Shown: positions 1 to 8,047 of the stretch, in pieces | Position numbering within the stretch: the first letter of the stretch is position 1 | Layout of the letters: every line of letters begins with the position of its first letter | Origin: Acanthaster planci | Lineage: Eukaryota > Echinodermata > Asteroidea > Valvatida > Acanthasteridae | Length of the DNA: 11,864 nucleotides | NCBI RefSeq assembly: GCF_001949145.1 | Contig: NW_019091553.1 | Span: 513,287-525,150, forward strand | Direction: 5' to 3' | The notes under the pieces: model-generated | Databases searched by the model: none | What the model saw: only the letters and a program-made list of their open reading frames with translations | Told to the model about the DNA's origin: nothing | Position numbers and translations under genes: made by a program

Positions 1-4
1 TGGT

Positions 5-105
5 GTGGGGATTTTTTCAATTTTTGTCCCTTCCCTGTTGTGGGGATTTCTTCAATTTTTCACTCATTTCCTAGGGGTATTTTTTCAAGTTTGCCTTGTC
101 TAGGA
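5..105. repeat. Degenerate tandem repeat, about 35-bp unit
   Basis: Three imperfect copies of a unit beginning GTGGGGATTTYTTCAATTTTT start near 5, 40 and 72. The third is diverged (GGGGTATTTTTTCAAGTTT). The matching part of the right arm (about 7145-7185) seems to contain only one unit, so the expansion is specific to the left arm. Confidence 0.6.
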
Positions 106-274
106 AGATGTCCTGCAAGTCTTCTCTCCCCTGGCAACTGTGAATGTTGAATACCCATTTCTCAAAACATTTAATATTGTAAAATTGGTCCGTGCTCGTT
201 GACTAGGCTTTTACAACCTTGCGAGGACCCAAGAAGTTTTCTGCCTTTTGAATAAACCCAAAACATGAAACTAG

Positions 275-450
275 GTTTCTCATCCACTAAATTTGTTCAA
301 GGTGAAGTTCCTCAACCACACACTTCACTTTTTTCTAATTTTGGAATGGTTTCATTTTTTTCATGTTTGTTATAAGCAGCAGTGACACTTTCTTCGCATC
401 ACTGAAACACCTGTGGAAGTGTTATTGGCTATCAGAGGTCACTTGACAAG
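275..450 (+). other. Two exon-like blocks, inward reading, left copy (probably decayed)
   Basis: Block A (275-301, 27 nt) follows AACTAG and ends TTCAAG before GTGAAG. Block B (380-450, 71 nt) follows a pyrimidine-rich stretch ending AAGCAG and ends GACAAG before GTAAAA. Both blocks and both splice borders recur on the minus strand of the right arm (6903-6929 and 6740-6817). Block B is 7 nt shorter here, which breaks the frame shared with the right copy. The best conserved stretch can be read RITETPVEVLLAIRGHLT, against HVTETPVGVLLAIRGHMT on the right. Upstream of this, the same left frame meets a TGA at 383-385. No recognised family. Conserved splicing signals suggest former exons, and the left copy is likely non-functional. 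Confidence 0.35.
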
Positions 451-1511
451 GTAAAAATGATGCTCTGAAATTGTGTTAGCTGCCTAAAGTCTGAATTTTA
501 TCTTTTGAAAGCTTCGAACACTGCGCTCGGGAAAGTTAATCCAGTGTGCATAAATTTGCCTGAAAACATGGCGCTGTGACAACATAATATCAGATTTGTA
601 ATCAGAACCAGATTTATTCCTGCATTAATTCTTATGAATGTAAATTGAGATCAAGAATATTGCCCTTTCGCTAAGCATCAACAGATTCGGCATTTAAGAA
701 GTAACCAGACTCACCTGGGAAAAACTTGGATACTTAATAATTTATTTCAAAGTTCAGCTGGAAAAATTCCCCTTTTCAGATAAATGGATGTGGCTAAAAC
801 TTTTTCTATTTCAATTTCGTAAAAAAAGATATGAATTTCATTTCAACAAATACAGAAAGTGATCTGGCAGTTCAGAGAAAAATTCTGTCCAATAAAAAGC
901 AGAGAAACATTTGAAATGCAGTGTCTTGTTCGGAAGCTGATCAAATATCACAAGGGACTCTTAATAAATAAAATTTTTAACCAGGAAGGCTTTTGGATGA
1001 GGTTGTTGGGTGAGAATTAGAGATTTACCACACCTTGAGTGCTTCTCAGAGTTCAGAGTAGTTAATCAGGAATTCATGTGCTTCCGGAATGGCCAGAAAG
1101 TCAGTTTGACCTGTAGAAGGGCTGGAGATCCACCTTTTGAAATACTTCCAATTTTCCTCATTTTATCTTTGAAATTGTGGAGTCCAGGTCAAGGTTTCTG
1201 GAGAATCATTGGCTTCAAATATCAGCTTTGTAGTAGCTTTCACTTGGAGATTGCAATTGAATAACTAAGTGTTAAATGTTTAAATTAATACATGTACATT
1301 TATTTTCTTCATTTGCTCTTTCTAGTAACGTGCACCGCTGGCAGGTTGGACCAAGTCATCGATGTGTGAATACAAGACTGAACGCAAGATGTGCCCAGCA
1401 GCCTTGGATTCCTTAGATGTTAGTTGGTTGACCCTGTGACGCAAGATGTCTTAAGTCGGCTTCATACATCAGTTGGTCCGTCTCACAGCTTCAACATCAC
1501 AGACTTCAAGA
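451..1511. other. Left-arm flank with no supported gene
   Basis: This stretch pairs with about 5692-6738. It would hold the 3' untranslated part and downstream flank of the outward gene (minus strand, ending 1512), and possibly the end of the inward-reading exons at 275-450. A conserved AATAAATAAA string at about 962-972 on the plus strand, also present on the minus strand of the right arm near 6228-6240, could be a polyadenylation signal for the inward transcript. Open frames such as 1010-1264 are not preserved in the right arm, so I do not call them coding. Confidence 0.4.
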
Positions 1512-2514
1512 CTAGAGAAAGGCTCCAAATCTTCGACTGCAATTTTCGTCTGCCGTTGGCTAAGAATAATTGGACAAATTGTATCTTATGAATTTCAAGT
1601 TCAGCAAGTAATTATTCGGAAATGCTTGGTGCATTCGTTTACAAGAGAAAAGGCCGCCTTCTCTGTAACAATGGTGGTCTTTGGAATCAGAGACACACAC
1701 ATTGTTCTGGTAACTTTTCAAACTGTTATGTAGGTTTGTAGTTAATTTCAAAGGGCTGGCATTTGGCCACATATTTTGCAATAAAACAGGGAAAGTGGAT
1801 TTGCTTGATATCAAGTCTCTTTATTTCATTGTACTGTCTTGTATGGTCATTTATTTTGATATAAAAATGATGACCTTTAACAGAATTTATTCTGGAAGCT
1901 AATAAAATGGCTATCAACGGTAAGGGTCCCCATATAGACATTCACTTTTCCCTGTAAGTGGTGTATCTCCCACCTGAAAGCGATAACATGTCTTTTAAAA
2001 GTCAAATTTAGCAGGGAAAATACCAAAACATTTACCTGGAAAATATTTCACATTTTTCAGACCAGTCTCATTTGGTTTGTGCAAAAGATGAGTGATGTCT
2101 GTGTATGGAACTCTGAGCTATGAACTATTTATGAATTTTATTGGGAAACACTGGTCGAAGGGAAATTGGAATTAACAAGGCTTAAAAATTTAAAGGGAAA
2201 TGGTACCAAAATTAGAGCAAGCATATGTGCACAGCCAGGACGTCAATGTAATCTGCCAAATAGGTATTTAAACTAAGACTCAGATTTGCAATTCCTTCAC
2301 GCCAAGACCGAGAAGGACAAAACTGTGCCACACTACAGTCGAATAAATCGCCACACTCATGGGCCGTATACGATGCTCAAGTTCTTACCTTCTTGTGCAG
2401 AGGGTCTGTTTGATGAAACCTAGCGACATAACCATGGAGGAATAGCAAAATTAGAAGAAACGGCAATAAGCATGGTATGTTTAGGGTCGACAAGACGGTG
2501 GAAATGCCCGTCAT
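1512..2514 (-). CDS. Putative two-exon secreted peptide precursor, left copy
   Basis: Exon 1 is 2514 down to 2389, 126 nt (42 codons, ends in phase 0). It starts at an ATG and reads MTGISTVLSTLNI, then a hydrophobic run CLLPFLLILLFLHGYVA, then RFHQTDPLHKK. This is a classic signal peptide with small residues before a likely cleavage site near VA/RF. The donor is AAG|GTAAGAAC. The intron is 829 nt. The last exon (1559-1512) follows TTATTCTTAG and reads PTADENCSRRFGAFL then TAG, in phase. The product would be 57 residues. KK straddles the splice junction and RR precedes the last five residues, which suits prohormone-type cleavage. In the last exon the right arm differs at 4 of 48 bases, and 3 of those changes are synonymous in this frame. 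I cannot exclude additional exons in the intron, such as one after a CTTTCAG near 1980. The family is unrecognised, and the single cysteine is odd for a secreted domain protein. Confidence 0.45.
1844..1911 (-). repeat. Short interspersed repeat, copy 1 (left arm only at this site)
   Basis: On the minus strand it reads ATTTTATTAGCTTCC ... AATAAATTCTGTTAAAGG ... ATATCAAAATAAATGACC. A similar sequence lies at 5072-5135, but the two copies do not sit at matching positions in the arms. The right arm goes straight from CTAAATGG to TAATAAAATACAG here. GGTCAT/ATGACC ends form a small inverted repeat. It lies inside the intron of the 1512-2514 gene model. Confidence 0.5.
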
Positions 2515-2579
2515 GTTGGAAGTAGCTAGAGCATCTGATCATGCGATGCCTCTCGGCTAAAGACCCGACTACAAATGAC

Positions 2580-2645
2580 AAGAATTAATATGGATAAGCG
2601 ATGACATAAAACAAACCACGTGTGGGCAGGGAGCCAATAGGAACA
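2580..2645 (-). promoter_or_regulatory. Conserved upstream element with CCAAT box, left copy
   Basis: Read on the minus strand, CCTATTGGCTCCCTGCCCACAC is followed by a GGTTT, then ATCGCTTATCCATATTA and TTCTTGTCATTTG. The same order occurs upstream of the right copy (4379-4445). ATTGG is an inverted CCAAT box. The element lies some 65-130 bp before the ATG at 2514, a reasonable place for proximal promoter or 5' leader sequence. The promoter role is inferred from position and conservation only. Confidence 0.4.
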
Positions 2646-2755
2646 GAAGGGGGAGGTGTGGCGAGAAGGGAATTTTGAGGGACAGGACACCTTCCTTAGA
2701 CTGCACGGGGAATACAAGTCAAAGTTAGAGGCGAATATAAGGCGTTCAAAACCAA

Positions 2756-3030
2756 GGCCCCCATTGCACACACGTTAAAAAAAGCGGTACTTTGGCTGAG
2801 AAAGAGACCAATTCCATTGTTGGATTCTTTTGTTCAGTCTCCCCTTAACAATAAAAACATTCGAGGCTTAGGAGAGGATTAGACGCCGCTATCTTTCGTT
2901 ACGCTTGGGTGAACAACAATGGGGAGAATTGAAGCAGAAAATCTCGGAAAACTCGCCTTTAAAGGCATTTCAGGCAACAAAATGATACTTTTTGCAGAGG
3001 AAATTGCATAACAAATCTAACTATAGTTTC
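2756..3030. promoter_or_regulatory. Near-identical core block of the palindrome, left copy
   Basis: By hand alignment with 3975-4248 I count about 14 differences, including one single-base indel, over 275 bp, so roughly 95% identity. That is far above the rest of the arms. No frame is open through it. It lies upstream of the outward gene in both arms. It could be a shared enhancer or promoter under constraint, a tract homogenised by gene conversion, or the part of the duplication nearest a conversion-prone centre. The sequence alone does not choose between these. Confidence 0.55.
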
Positions 3031-3144
3031 AAAATTTCAAAATTCTCCCGAATAAAAAAGTTGGCTTTTCAGGACTGGTTAGTTCAACGCTAAAACTTTC
3101 TCCCACCCGCCGATGGTGGCGCTATAACATTGAAAGTCCACGGT

Positions 3145-3867
3145 GCCTGCCTGGGCTGTGCATTACGCACGTAGCATAGGAAACACTGATATGGCTGTTT
3201 GTGTAGTACAGCCCACGCCATATAGTTATGCACAATGCGCCTGTCTGTTGGAAACGCCGAAATGGCTAAAATTGTAGCTCGCTGTGCTGTATATACGTGT
3301 GAACAATCGGCCGTGTACAGAAATAACCATATCGGCGGTGCAAATCGGATTTTCTTCACGGTCCAAGAAGCTGGTTGCCCGGTTTTGCGTGATGTTTAGC
3401 TTGCATAAGCGGGAAATAGTATCGCGTGGTATAAAATGCCGTGTATATTACTAAAAATAGCAAAAAGTCTTTGCCCATGAGGAAAAGGAACAAATAATAT
3501 TCAAGTGCAACCTTAGAAAGTGTGACCGATGAATTAGAAAGGATTTTGTTCATGGAAAATATACAAGGATAGAATGTTCAGGATTTTTAAAAATAGAGAT
3601 TGAAACCGGGTGGCAGGGTATGAACATTGTCGGAAAGTACTACAGAGCCCCCGAGAAATGTTTGGTTTGATTCTCGAGGAAACATGTAAAAATTAAAATA
3701 TAAAAAACATTTGGAAAATGTGTATAAAAAGATAAGATCTTTTAGAAAATTTCATATGAAAGTTTAAAAATGAAACTGTGAATTTGTTTTCTCGACAGCA
3801 CATCGTATGCTGATATACACACATGAAAATGATGTACAGCTTCACTGCATGCCTCGAATTATGGTGG
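3145..3867. other. Unpaired spacer at the palindrome centre
   Basis: These 723 bp have no partner in either arm. The left part (about 3145-3355) is richer in GC and CpG than its surroundings and holds a perfect 7-bp inverted repeat, ATATGGC (3189-3195) and GCCATAT (3217-3223). A TATAAAAT string lies at about 3430. The right part (3550-3867) is very AT-rich. I see no convincing coding frame or tRNA. The outward-reading genes of both arms start on either side, so this could be a shared divergent upstream region, but that is inference. Confidence 0.6.
3189..3223. repeat. Small perfect inverted repeat in the spacer
   Basis: ATATGGC (3189-3195) and GCCATAT (3217-3223) are perfect complements with a 21-nt loop. 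It sits in the GC-richer half of the spacer, and no function can be assigned. Confidence 0.45.
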
Positions 3868-3974
3868 ATTTTCACTGTTATAGCGCCACCAACGTCGGGT
3901 GGGAGAAAGTTTTAGCGTGGATCCAGCAAGTGCTGAAATGCCAACTTTTTTATCCGGGCGAATTTTGGAAAATT

Positions 3975-4248
3975 GAAACTATAGTTAGATTTGTTATGCA
4001 ATTTCCTCTGCAAAAAGTATCATTTTTTTGCCTGAAATGCTTTTAAAGGCGAGTTTTCCGAGATTTTCTGCTTCAATTCTCCCCATTGTTGCTCACCCCA
4101 GCGTAACAAAAGAAAGCGGCGTCTAATCCTCTCCTAAGCCTCGAATGTTTTTATTGTTAAGGGGAGACTGAACAAAAGAATCCAACAAAAAAATTGGTCT
4201 CTTTCTCAGCTAAAGTACCGTTCTTTTAACGTGTATGCAATGGGGGCC
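3975..4248. promoter_or_regulatory. Near-identical core block of the palindrome, right copy
   Basis: Partner of 2756-3030. The longest shared runs include GTTAGATTTGTTATGCAATTTCCTC and the stretch around AAAGGCGAGTTTTCCGAG. The run from GGCGTCTAATCC through GAACAAAAGAATCC (about 4118-4184) shows no difference. With 945 bp between the two copies (3031-3974), a transcript crossing both could fold into a long, nearly perfect duplex. Confidence 0.55.
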
Positions 4249-4285
4249 CAGATTTGAAACGCCTAGCTTGTGTTCGCCTCTAACT

Positions 4286-4330
4286 CAGACTAGTAATGTA
4301 TTCCCATCCTCGTGCATGCAGTCTAGTCTG
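4286..4330. repeat. Small inverted repeat specific to the right arm
   Basis: CAGACTAG (4286-4293) and CTAGTCTG (4323-4330) are perfect 8-bp complements with a 29-nt loop. The left arm at the matching place (about 2690-2730) lacks it and is shorter, so it arose or was lost after the duplication. Confidence 0.45.
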
Positions 4331-4378
4331 TGGAACTTTCCTGCTCCCCCAATTCTGTTCTCGCCACACCCCCATCTA

Positions 4379-4445
4379 TTCCTATTGGCTCCCTGCCCAC
4401 ACATGGTTTCATCGCTTATCCATATTAGTTCTTGTCATTTGTTGT
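4379..4445 (+). promoter_or_regulatory. Conserved upstream element with CCAAT box, right copy
   Basis: CCTATTGGCTCCCTGCCCACACATGGTTTC is followed by ATCGCTTATCCATATTA and TTCTTGTCATTTG, as in the left arm at 2580-2645. The spacing differs by a small insertion in the left copy. It precedes the degenerate signal-peptide exon at 4504. Confidence 0.4.
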
Positions 4446-4724
4446 CGGGTCATAGTATCAGCCGAGAGACATTACACTATCAGACGCTCTGGCTACTTTC
4501 TACATCATAGGCATTTCCACTTTGTCGTCGACCCTAAACCTGCTACTGTTGCTATTTTCTTCATATGTTTCATCCCTCCATGGCTCTGTCGCCAGTGTCA
4601 ACAAGCAGACCCACTGCATAAAAGGTAAGAAACTGGGGGTATTTCAGCTTCGTATACAGCACATTCCCTGAAAAATATCAGTGTGTATGGCGAATCATTC
4701 TACCGGAGTGGCACAATTTCTCCC

Positions 4725-4860
4725 TTAACCCTCCTGTTTTAACCATCAAAAACAGTCAGAAATGCCTTCCAATTGATTTCCCCCAGTACACAGACACGTA
4801 TGGGAAACTTGACTGATATGACAACTGTGTCAAGAATGCATCTTAGCATAGGAGGGTTAA
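4725..4860. mobile_element. piggyBac-like MITE with TTAA target duplication
   Basis: TTAA at 4725-4728 and 4857-4860 flank a 128-bp body that begins CCCTCCT and ends AGGAGGG, a perfect 7-bp terminal inverted repeat that continues imperfectly. TTAA duplications with CCC...GGG ends are the hallmark of the piggyBac superfamily. The body is too short to encode a transposase, so it is non-autonomous. The matching place in the left arm (about 2320) lacks the whole segment: flanks align from GTGGCACAATTTCTCC directly to TTTTCGGTTTTAGC-like sequence. The empty site gives independent support for the boundaries. Confidence 0.75.
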
Positions 4861-5071
4861 AGTTTTCGGTTTTAGCATGGAGTAATTCCTAATCCCAGTC
4901 TTGATACGAATGCTGTTTTGGTAGATTACATTAATCCTGACCGTACAAATATCATGCGCAGTTCGCGCTTTCATTTTGGTAGCATTCCCCTTAAAGCCTT
5001 GCTAATTTCAAACTCCCTTAGAATAAGTTTCCCCCCAAAGCTAAAATTCAAATTCAGTTGGTACCGGTAGC

Positions 5072-5135
5072 TGTTTAATTAGTCTTGAAAATAAATTCTG
5101 TCAAGGCCCAATTTATGTCAAAATAAATGGCGTAA
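5072..5135 (+). repeat. Short interspersed repeat, copy 2 (right arm only at this site)
   Basis: TTTAATTAGTCTTGAAAATAAATTCTGTCAAGG ... TTTATGTCAAAATAAATGGCG resembles 1844-1911 over about 55 bp, but occupies a different position in the arm. The left arm has no such segment between its matches to the flanks here. Autonomy, family and target duplication are unclear. Confidence 0.45.
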
Positions 5136-5691
5136 AATTCCATATGCGGACATCACTCAATATACCCTGTTCAAAACCCTATGAGACTGGTCTGAAAAAT
5201 TGTAAGTATTTTCTATGAAAATGCATCAACAGTGTCACAATTGGAAAAGACTTTTAAGACACGTTATCACTTTCTGATGCCTAACAAACTACTCCAAGGG
5301 AAAATTAATTTCGTCTGTAGATGGAACTCTTACCTAAATGGTAATAAAATACAGTACAACGAATTGAAGAGACTTGATATCAAATTCATCCACTTTCACT
5401 GTTTTATTCTAAACTCTCCGGCTCAATGCCAGCACTGTGAAATTTGTTCATTACAAAACTTTAACAGTTTCATAATGTTATCTGAGCTATGTGTCTCTCA
5501 TTTCAAAGACCACCATTTTTGCAGAGAAAGGCCACCTTTTCTCCAAATGCAATGTGCACACAAATGCACTAAGTGTTTCAGAACATAACAAACCGCTCTT
5601 AAACTTGGAATTCATAATTTAACATTTTTCCCACTACTCTTAGCCAACAGCAGATGAAAGTTGCAGTCGAAGATTTGGAGCCTTCCTCTAG

Positions 5692-6739
5692 TCTTGAAGG
5701 CTGTGATGCAGAAGCTGTGAGAGGAACAAACTGACGTATAGAGATGCTTAACTTGAATCACAAGGTTGCTGGTTGCAAGGCTGCTAGCGACATCTTGGGT
5801 TCAGTCTCGTAATAACCAGAAATGGATGACTTGGCCTGACCAGCTGAGCACGCTACAAGAAAGAACAAATGAGGAAATGTTTTAAACGTATCCAATTGCA
5901 ATCTCCAAGTGAAAGCTGAAGCTATTTGAAGTGAATGATTCTCTGCAAAACCCACATCAAGGTTCTGCCAGTTTCATTATCTAAATGAAGAAATTGAAAA
6001 TGGAACTCCACTGCGAACTTGAAACGTACAGACTGAGTTCCTAGCTATTCCCAAAGCACATACCTTGCTAATTAACATTTGAAATGTTATACAGGATAAA
6101 AGCCCAGTATGTTTTTTTTGAAAGAACATTGCACTCCAAGTGTGGCAGCTCCTTTTAATGAGACCCCAAATCACCCATTTTTCGTCAAACAGCAACTGTA
6201 TTCCTATCAATATCCTATTTATCATATCAATTTATTTATTAAGAGTCTCGATGAATTTCTGTCACTTTTGAAATTCCAAACAAGACAAGGCATCTGGATG
6301 TCTCTCTTAGTCCTTTTATAGCTTTTGGACGAAATATTCTCAGGCCTCTAGGACACTTTTTGTATTGGTTGAAATGGAATCTTTTCTGAGACTGAAATGA
6401 AAGAAGCTTGAGCCCAATCCAATTATTTGATAAGGGGAGTTTTGCCAGCTAAACTTTGAAATTAAATTGTCCGTCTCCAAGTTCTTCCCTTGTGAGTTGG
6501 TCGATTACTTCAAATTAAGAACTGCCAATCCTTTGAGAAAGTGCGCCGCTTGCCAAAAACTGCTCTCAATTTATATCTACAAGAGTAAAGCAGGAAAGTC
6601 TGAAATGATGTCACAGCTCTGTGCTTTCAGACAAGTTTTGGCAATCTTAAAGAGGGCAGTGACATGTGTTTGAAGCTTTAAACGACAAAATTATTCAGAC
6701 TCTAGGCAGGTGGCACAATTTAAGAGCATCATTCCTTAC
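5692..6739. other. Right-arm flank with no supported gene
   Basis: Partner of 451-1511. The first 40 bases after the TAG at 5691 are still well conserved with the left arm (a likely 3' untranslated region), and CAATTGCAATCTCCAAGTGAAAGCT is identical in both arms. Potential splice signals here, such as CAAG|GTATGT on the minus strand near 6064, are not shared by the left arm. No frame is kept in both copies. Confidence 0.4.
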
Positions 6740-6929
6740 CTTGTCATGTGACCTCTGATGGCCAATAAAACTCCCACAGGTGTTTCTGTGACGTGAAGAA
6801 TGTGTATCTTTTCATTGCTGCATATAAAAAAGATGAAAAATATGAAACAATTCCAAAATTAGACATTAAAAACAAATGAAGCGTGTGGTTAAGGAGCTTT
6901 ACCTTGTACAAATTTAGTGGATGAGACAC
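6740..6929 (-). other. Two exon-like blocks, inward reading, right copy
   Basis: On the minus strand, block A (6929-6903) follows CATGCAG and ends TACAAG|GTAAAG. Block B (6817-6740, 78 nt) follows a strong pyrimidine tract ending TATATGCAG and ends GACAAG|GTAAGG. They are separated by an 85-nt intron-sized gap. Read from the third base of A, the blocks join in phase to give SSTKFVQ then AMKRYTFFTSQKHLWEFYW and a TGA inside B. Read in the frame with the more conservative changes between arms, B gives ETPVGVLLAIRGHMT but A is then closed by a stop. The splice signals are good, and the frame is unresolved. No family recognised. Confidence 0.4.
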
Positions 6930-7520
6930 CTGCATGTACTTTCATGTGTTTGATTTATTTAAAGGCCCCAAAAAATTCTACGGTAGGCTCACATGTGTGA
7001 AGGTTGAAAAAGCCCACTAGAAAAGCTAGTCTGAGCTCATTCACATTTCAAATCTTGTACCTTTTACAATCTCAGTTGTAATGAGATAGGGGAATTCAGC
7101 ATTTTCCATCACCATAGGAAGGTAAATTTTTATCGCACATCTTTCCATACCAGGGGAAGGGCAAAGTTGAAGGAATCTCCAAAACTCTTAAGTCTAAGGG
7201 AATTATGTCATACAATCGAAAGCTGCCATGAATATAGGAAATGACAGGAAAACTGAGTTGGTAGTAACCCTAGACACAGTCTGGGTATTATTTTGATAAA
7301 TAAGAGCATTTACAGTTTCAGATTTTTTTCATCGCTCGACTTGGTGTAAGGACTGCAACAAGTCAACCACACTGATCAACAAAACCGCACACAAAGATTA
7401 TTAATGAAGTACACAATTATTGAACACTGGCACAAGAACACATGTAGCTCTGGTCAAAGACACTTTTTAATGGAAGGTGCCAATGAAAATCTTAGAAATG
7501 TCCTACCGGGGTTGCTATGG

Positions 7521-7550
7521 GATTGACCAATCAGTGCCAAGGTATAAAAG
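7521..7550 (+). promoter_or_regulatory. CCAAT plus TATA motif pair
   Basis: GATTGACCAATCAG (7521-7534) is followed by GGTATAAAAG (7541-7550), a good TATA-box match. The boxes are closer together than in most vertebrate promoters. No first exon is evident downstream, so the promoter role is uncertain. Confidence 0.3.
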
Positions 7551-8047
7551 ACTGAAATTCACTTGAATAACTAAGTTGAAATGATTACCCTGTAAGGTAA
7601 ATTTCAGCATCTGTGCTTTTATCACGATTTTATTACACTTCTTTTCGGTATATGAAGGCTGGATATTAATGATTTTTTTTTTTAATTTAAAAGGAATTTT
7701 CTGGTGGTTTGTGGTCATGTTGATATATGCATGCCCTAAAGTCTGCCGCAGAAGAAAACTGAGGAGTTCATTAACAAGGGGGTCCACCAAAATTATCCTG
7801 GTGTATATAAAAAACTCAGTAAAACCTTTCTGAAGTCATTTTGGCCGAGAACCTTCTTTCTGGTGTCGTAACTGAAATGGATTTATGAGATGGTTATTGA
7901 ATGAATCTTTCAACCCACTTAACCACTTTCCAGCCAGGTGGAATTTGCATCTGCAGGTGAGTTCCCAGGAATGCAAGGGGGTTTTTCAAGATTTTCCATT
8001 TTCAAAATTCTTCAAAAATTCGTAACTTCATTTACGAATGACTGTCT

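Larger units (their letters stand above)
1..3144. repeat. Left arm of a giant imperfect palindrome
   Basis: Reading this segment as reverse complement gives a colinear match to about 3868-7190. Matching landmarks are 3031-3144 with 3868-3974 (both carry the run GGTGGGAGAAAGTTTTAGCG), 2756-3030 with 3975-4248, 2389-2514 with 4504-4624, about 2050-2115 with 5145-5225, 1512-1559 with 5644-5691, 1235-1260 with 5894-5919 (25 identical bases), about 640-900 with 6350-6560, and 275-450 with 6740-6929. The inner end is sharp: similarity stops after the shared GGCGCTATAACA...TCCAC at 3144/3868. The outer end is not reached, because bases 1-150 still resemble about 7090-7190. Similarity covers exons and introns alike, so this is a segmental inverted duplication and not a processed copy. 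The arms are clearly diverged outside the core, with many indels. Confidence 0.93.
4504..5691 (+). pseudogene. Right copy of the secreted peptide gene, start lost and frame shifted
   Basis: Exon 1 (4504-4624) aligns with left exon 2389-2514 but has ATC where the left copy has ATG. It is 5 nt shorter: one 3-nt and two 1-nt gaps. The hydrophobic run (LNLLLLLF) and the donor AAAAG|GTAAGAAA survive. The last exon (5644-5691) follows a pyrimidine-rich TTTTTCCCACTACTCTTAG and reads PTADESCSRRFGAFL then TAG, one residue different from the left copy. Exon 1 now ends out of phase with it. A different reading could still join the open frame from the ATG at 4296 (through ADPLHK) to the second frame of the last exon (QQMKVAVEDLEPSSS..., stop at 5728-5730). 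I think decay is more likely, because substitutions in the last exon favour the PTADE frame. The intron carries the MITE at 4725-4860. Confidence 0.4.
3868..7190. repeat. Right arm of the giant imperfect palindrome
   Basis: This is the reverse-complement partner of 1-3144. The last stretch I can pair is about 7090-7190, where GGGGAAGGGCAAAGTTGAAGG resembles the complement of the tandem repeat at 5-100. Beyond that the partner would lie upstream of the window, so the arm may continue to the right. It is longer than the left arm partly because of arm-specific insertions, notably the MITE at 4725-4860, the short repeat near 5072-5135, and extra sequence near 6100-6230. Confidence 0.9.

Noticed and set aside
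1058-1147. Ig-domain-like string (NGQKVSLTCRRAGDPPFEI) on the plus strand of the left arm
   Set aside because: The following residues lack the Ig tryptophan strand, no splice sites frame it, and the matching right-arm frame contains stops.
3600-3690. tRNA-like A-box (GGTGGCAGGG) and B-box (GGTTTGATTCTC) in the spacer
   Set aside because: The bases around the B-box do not form a T-arm stem and no cloverleaf can be drawn. A SINE promoter relic is possible but unsupported.
4235-4628. Open frames of 91 and 110 codons upstream of and across the right-arm exon 1
   Set aside because: The left arm does not preserve these frames, and the conserved features are better explained by upstream control sequence and the signal-peptide exon. 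The 110-codon frame is kept only as an alternative in the pseudogene entry.
5232-5588. 118-codon open frame in the right-arm intron
   Set aside because: It has partial amino-acid similarity to left-arm frames at 1560-1941, but the changes are mostly non-synonymous and the left side breaks into two frames. The similarity follows from the DNA duplication.
1-7190. Assembly artefact (foldback chimera or joined haplotypes) as the cause of the palindrome
   Set aside because: The arms are too diverged, with arm-specific insertions, to be an inverted read artefact. A misjoin of very divergent haplotypes cannot be fully excluded without reads across 3145-3867.
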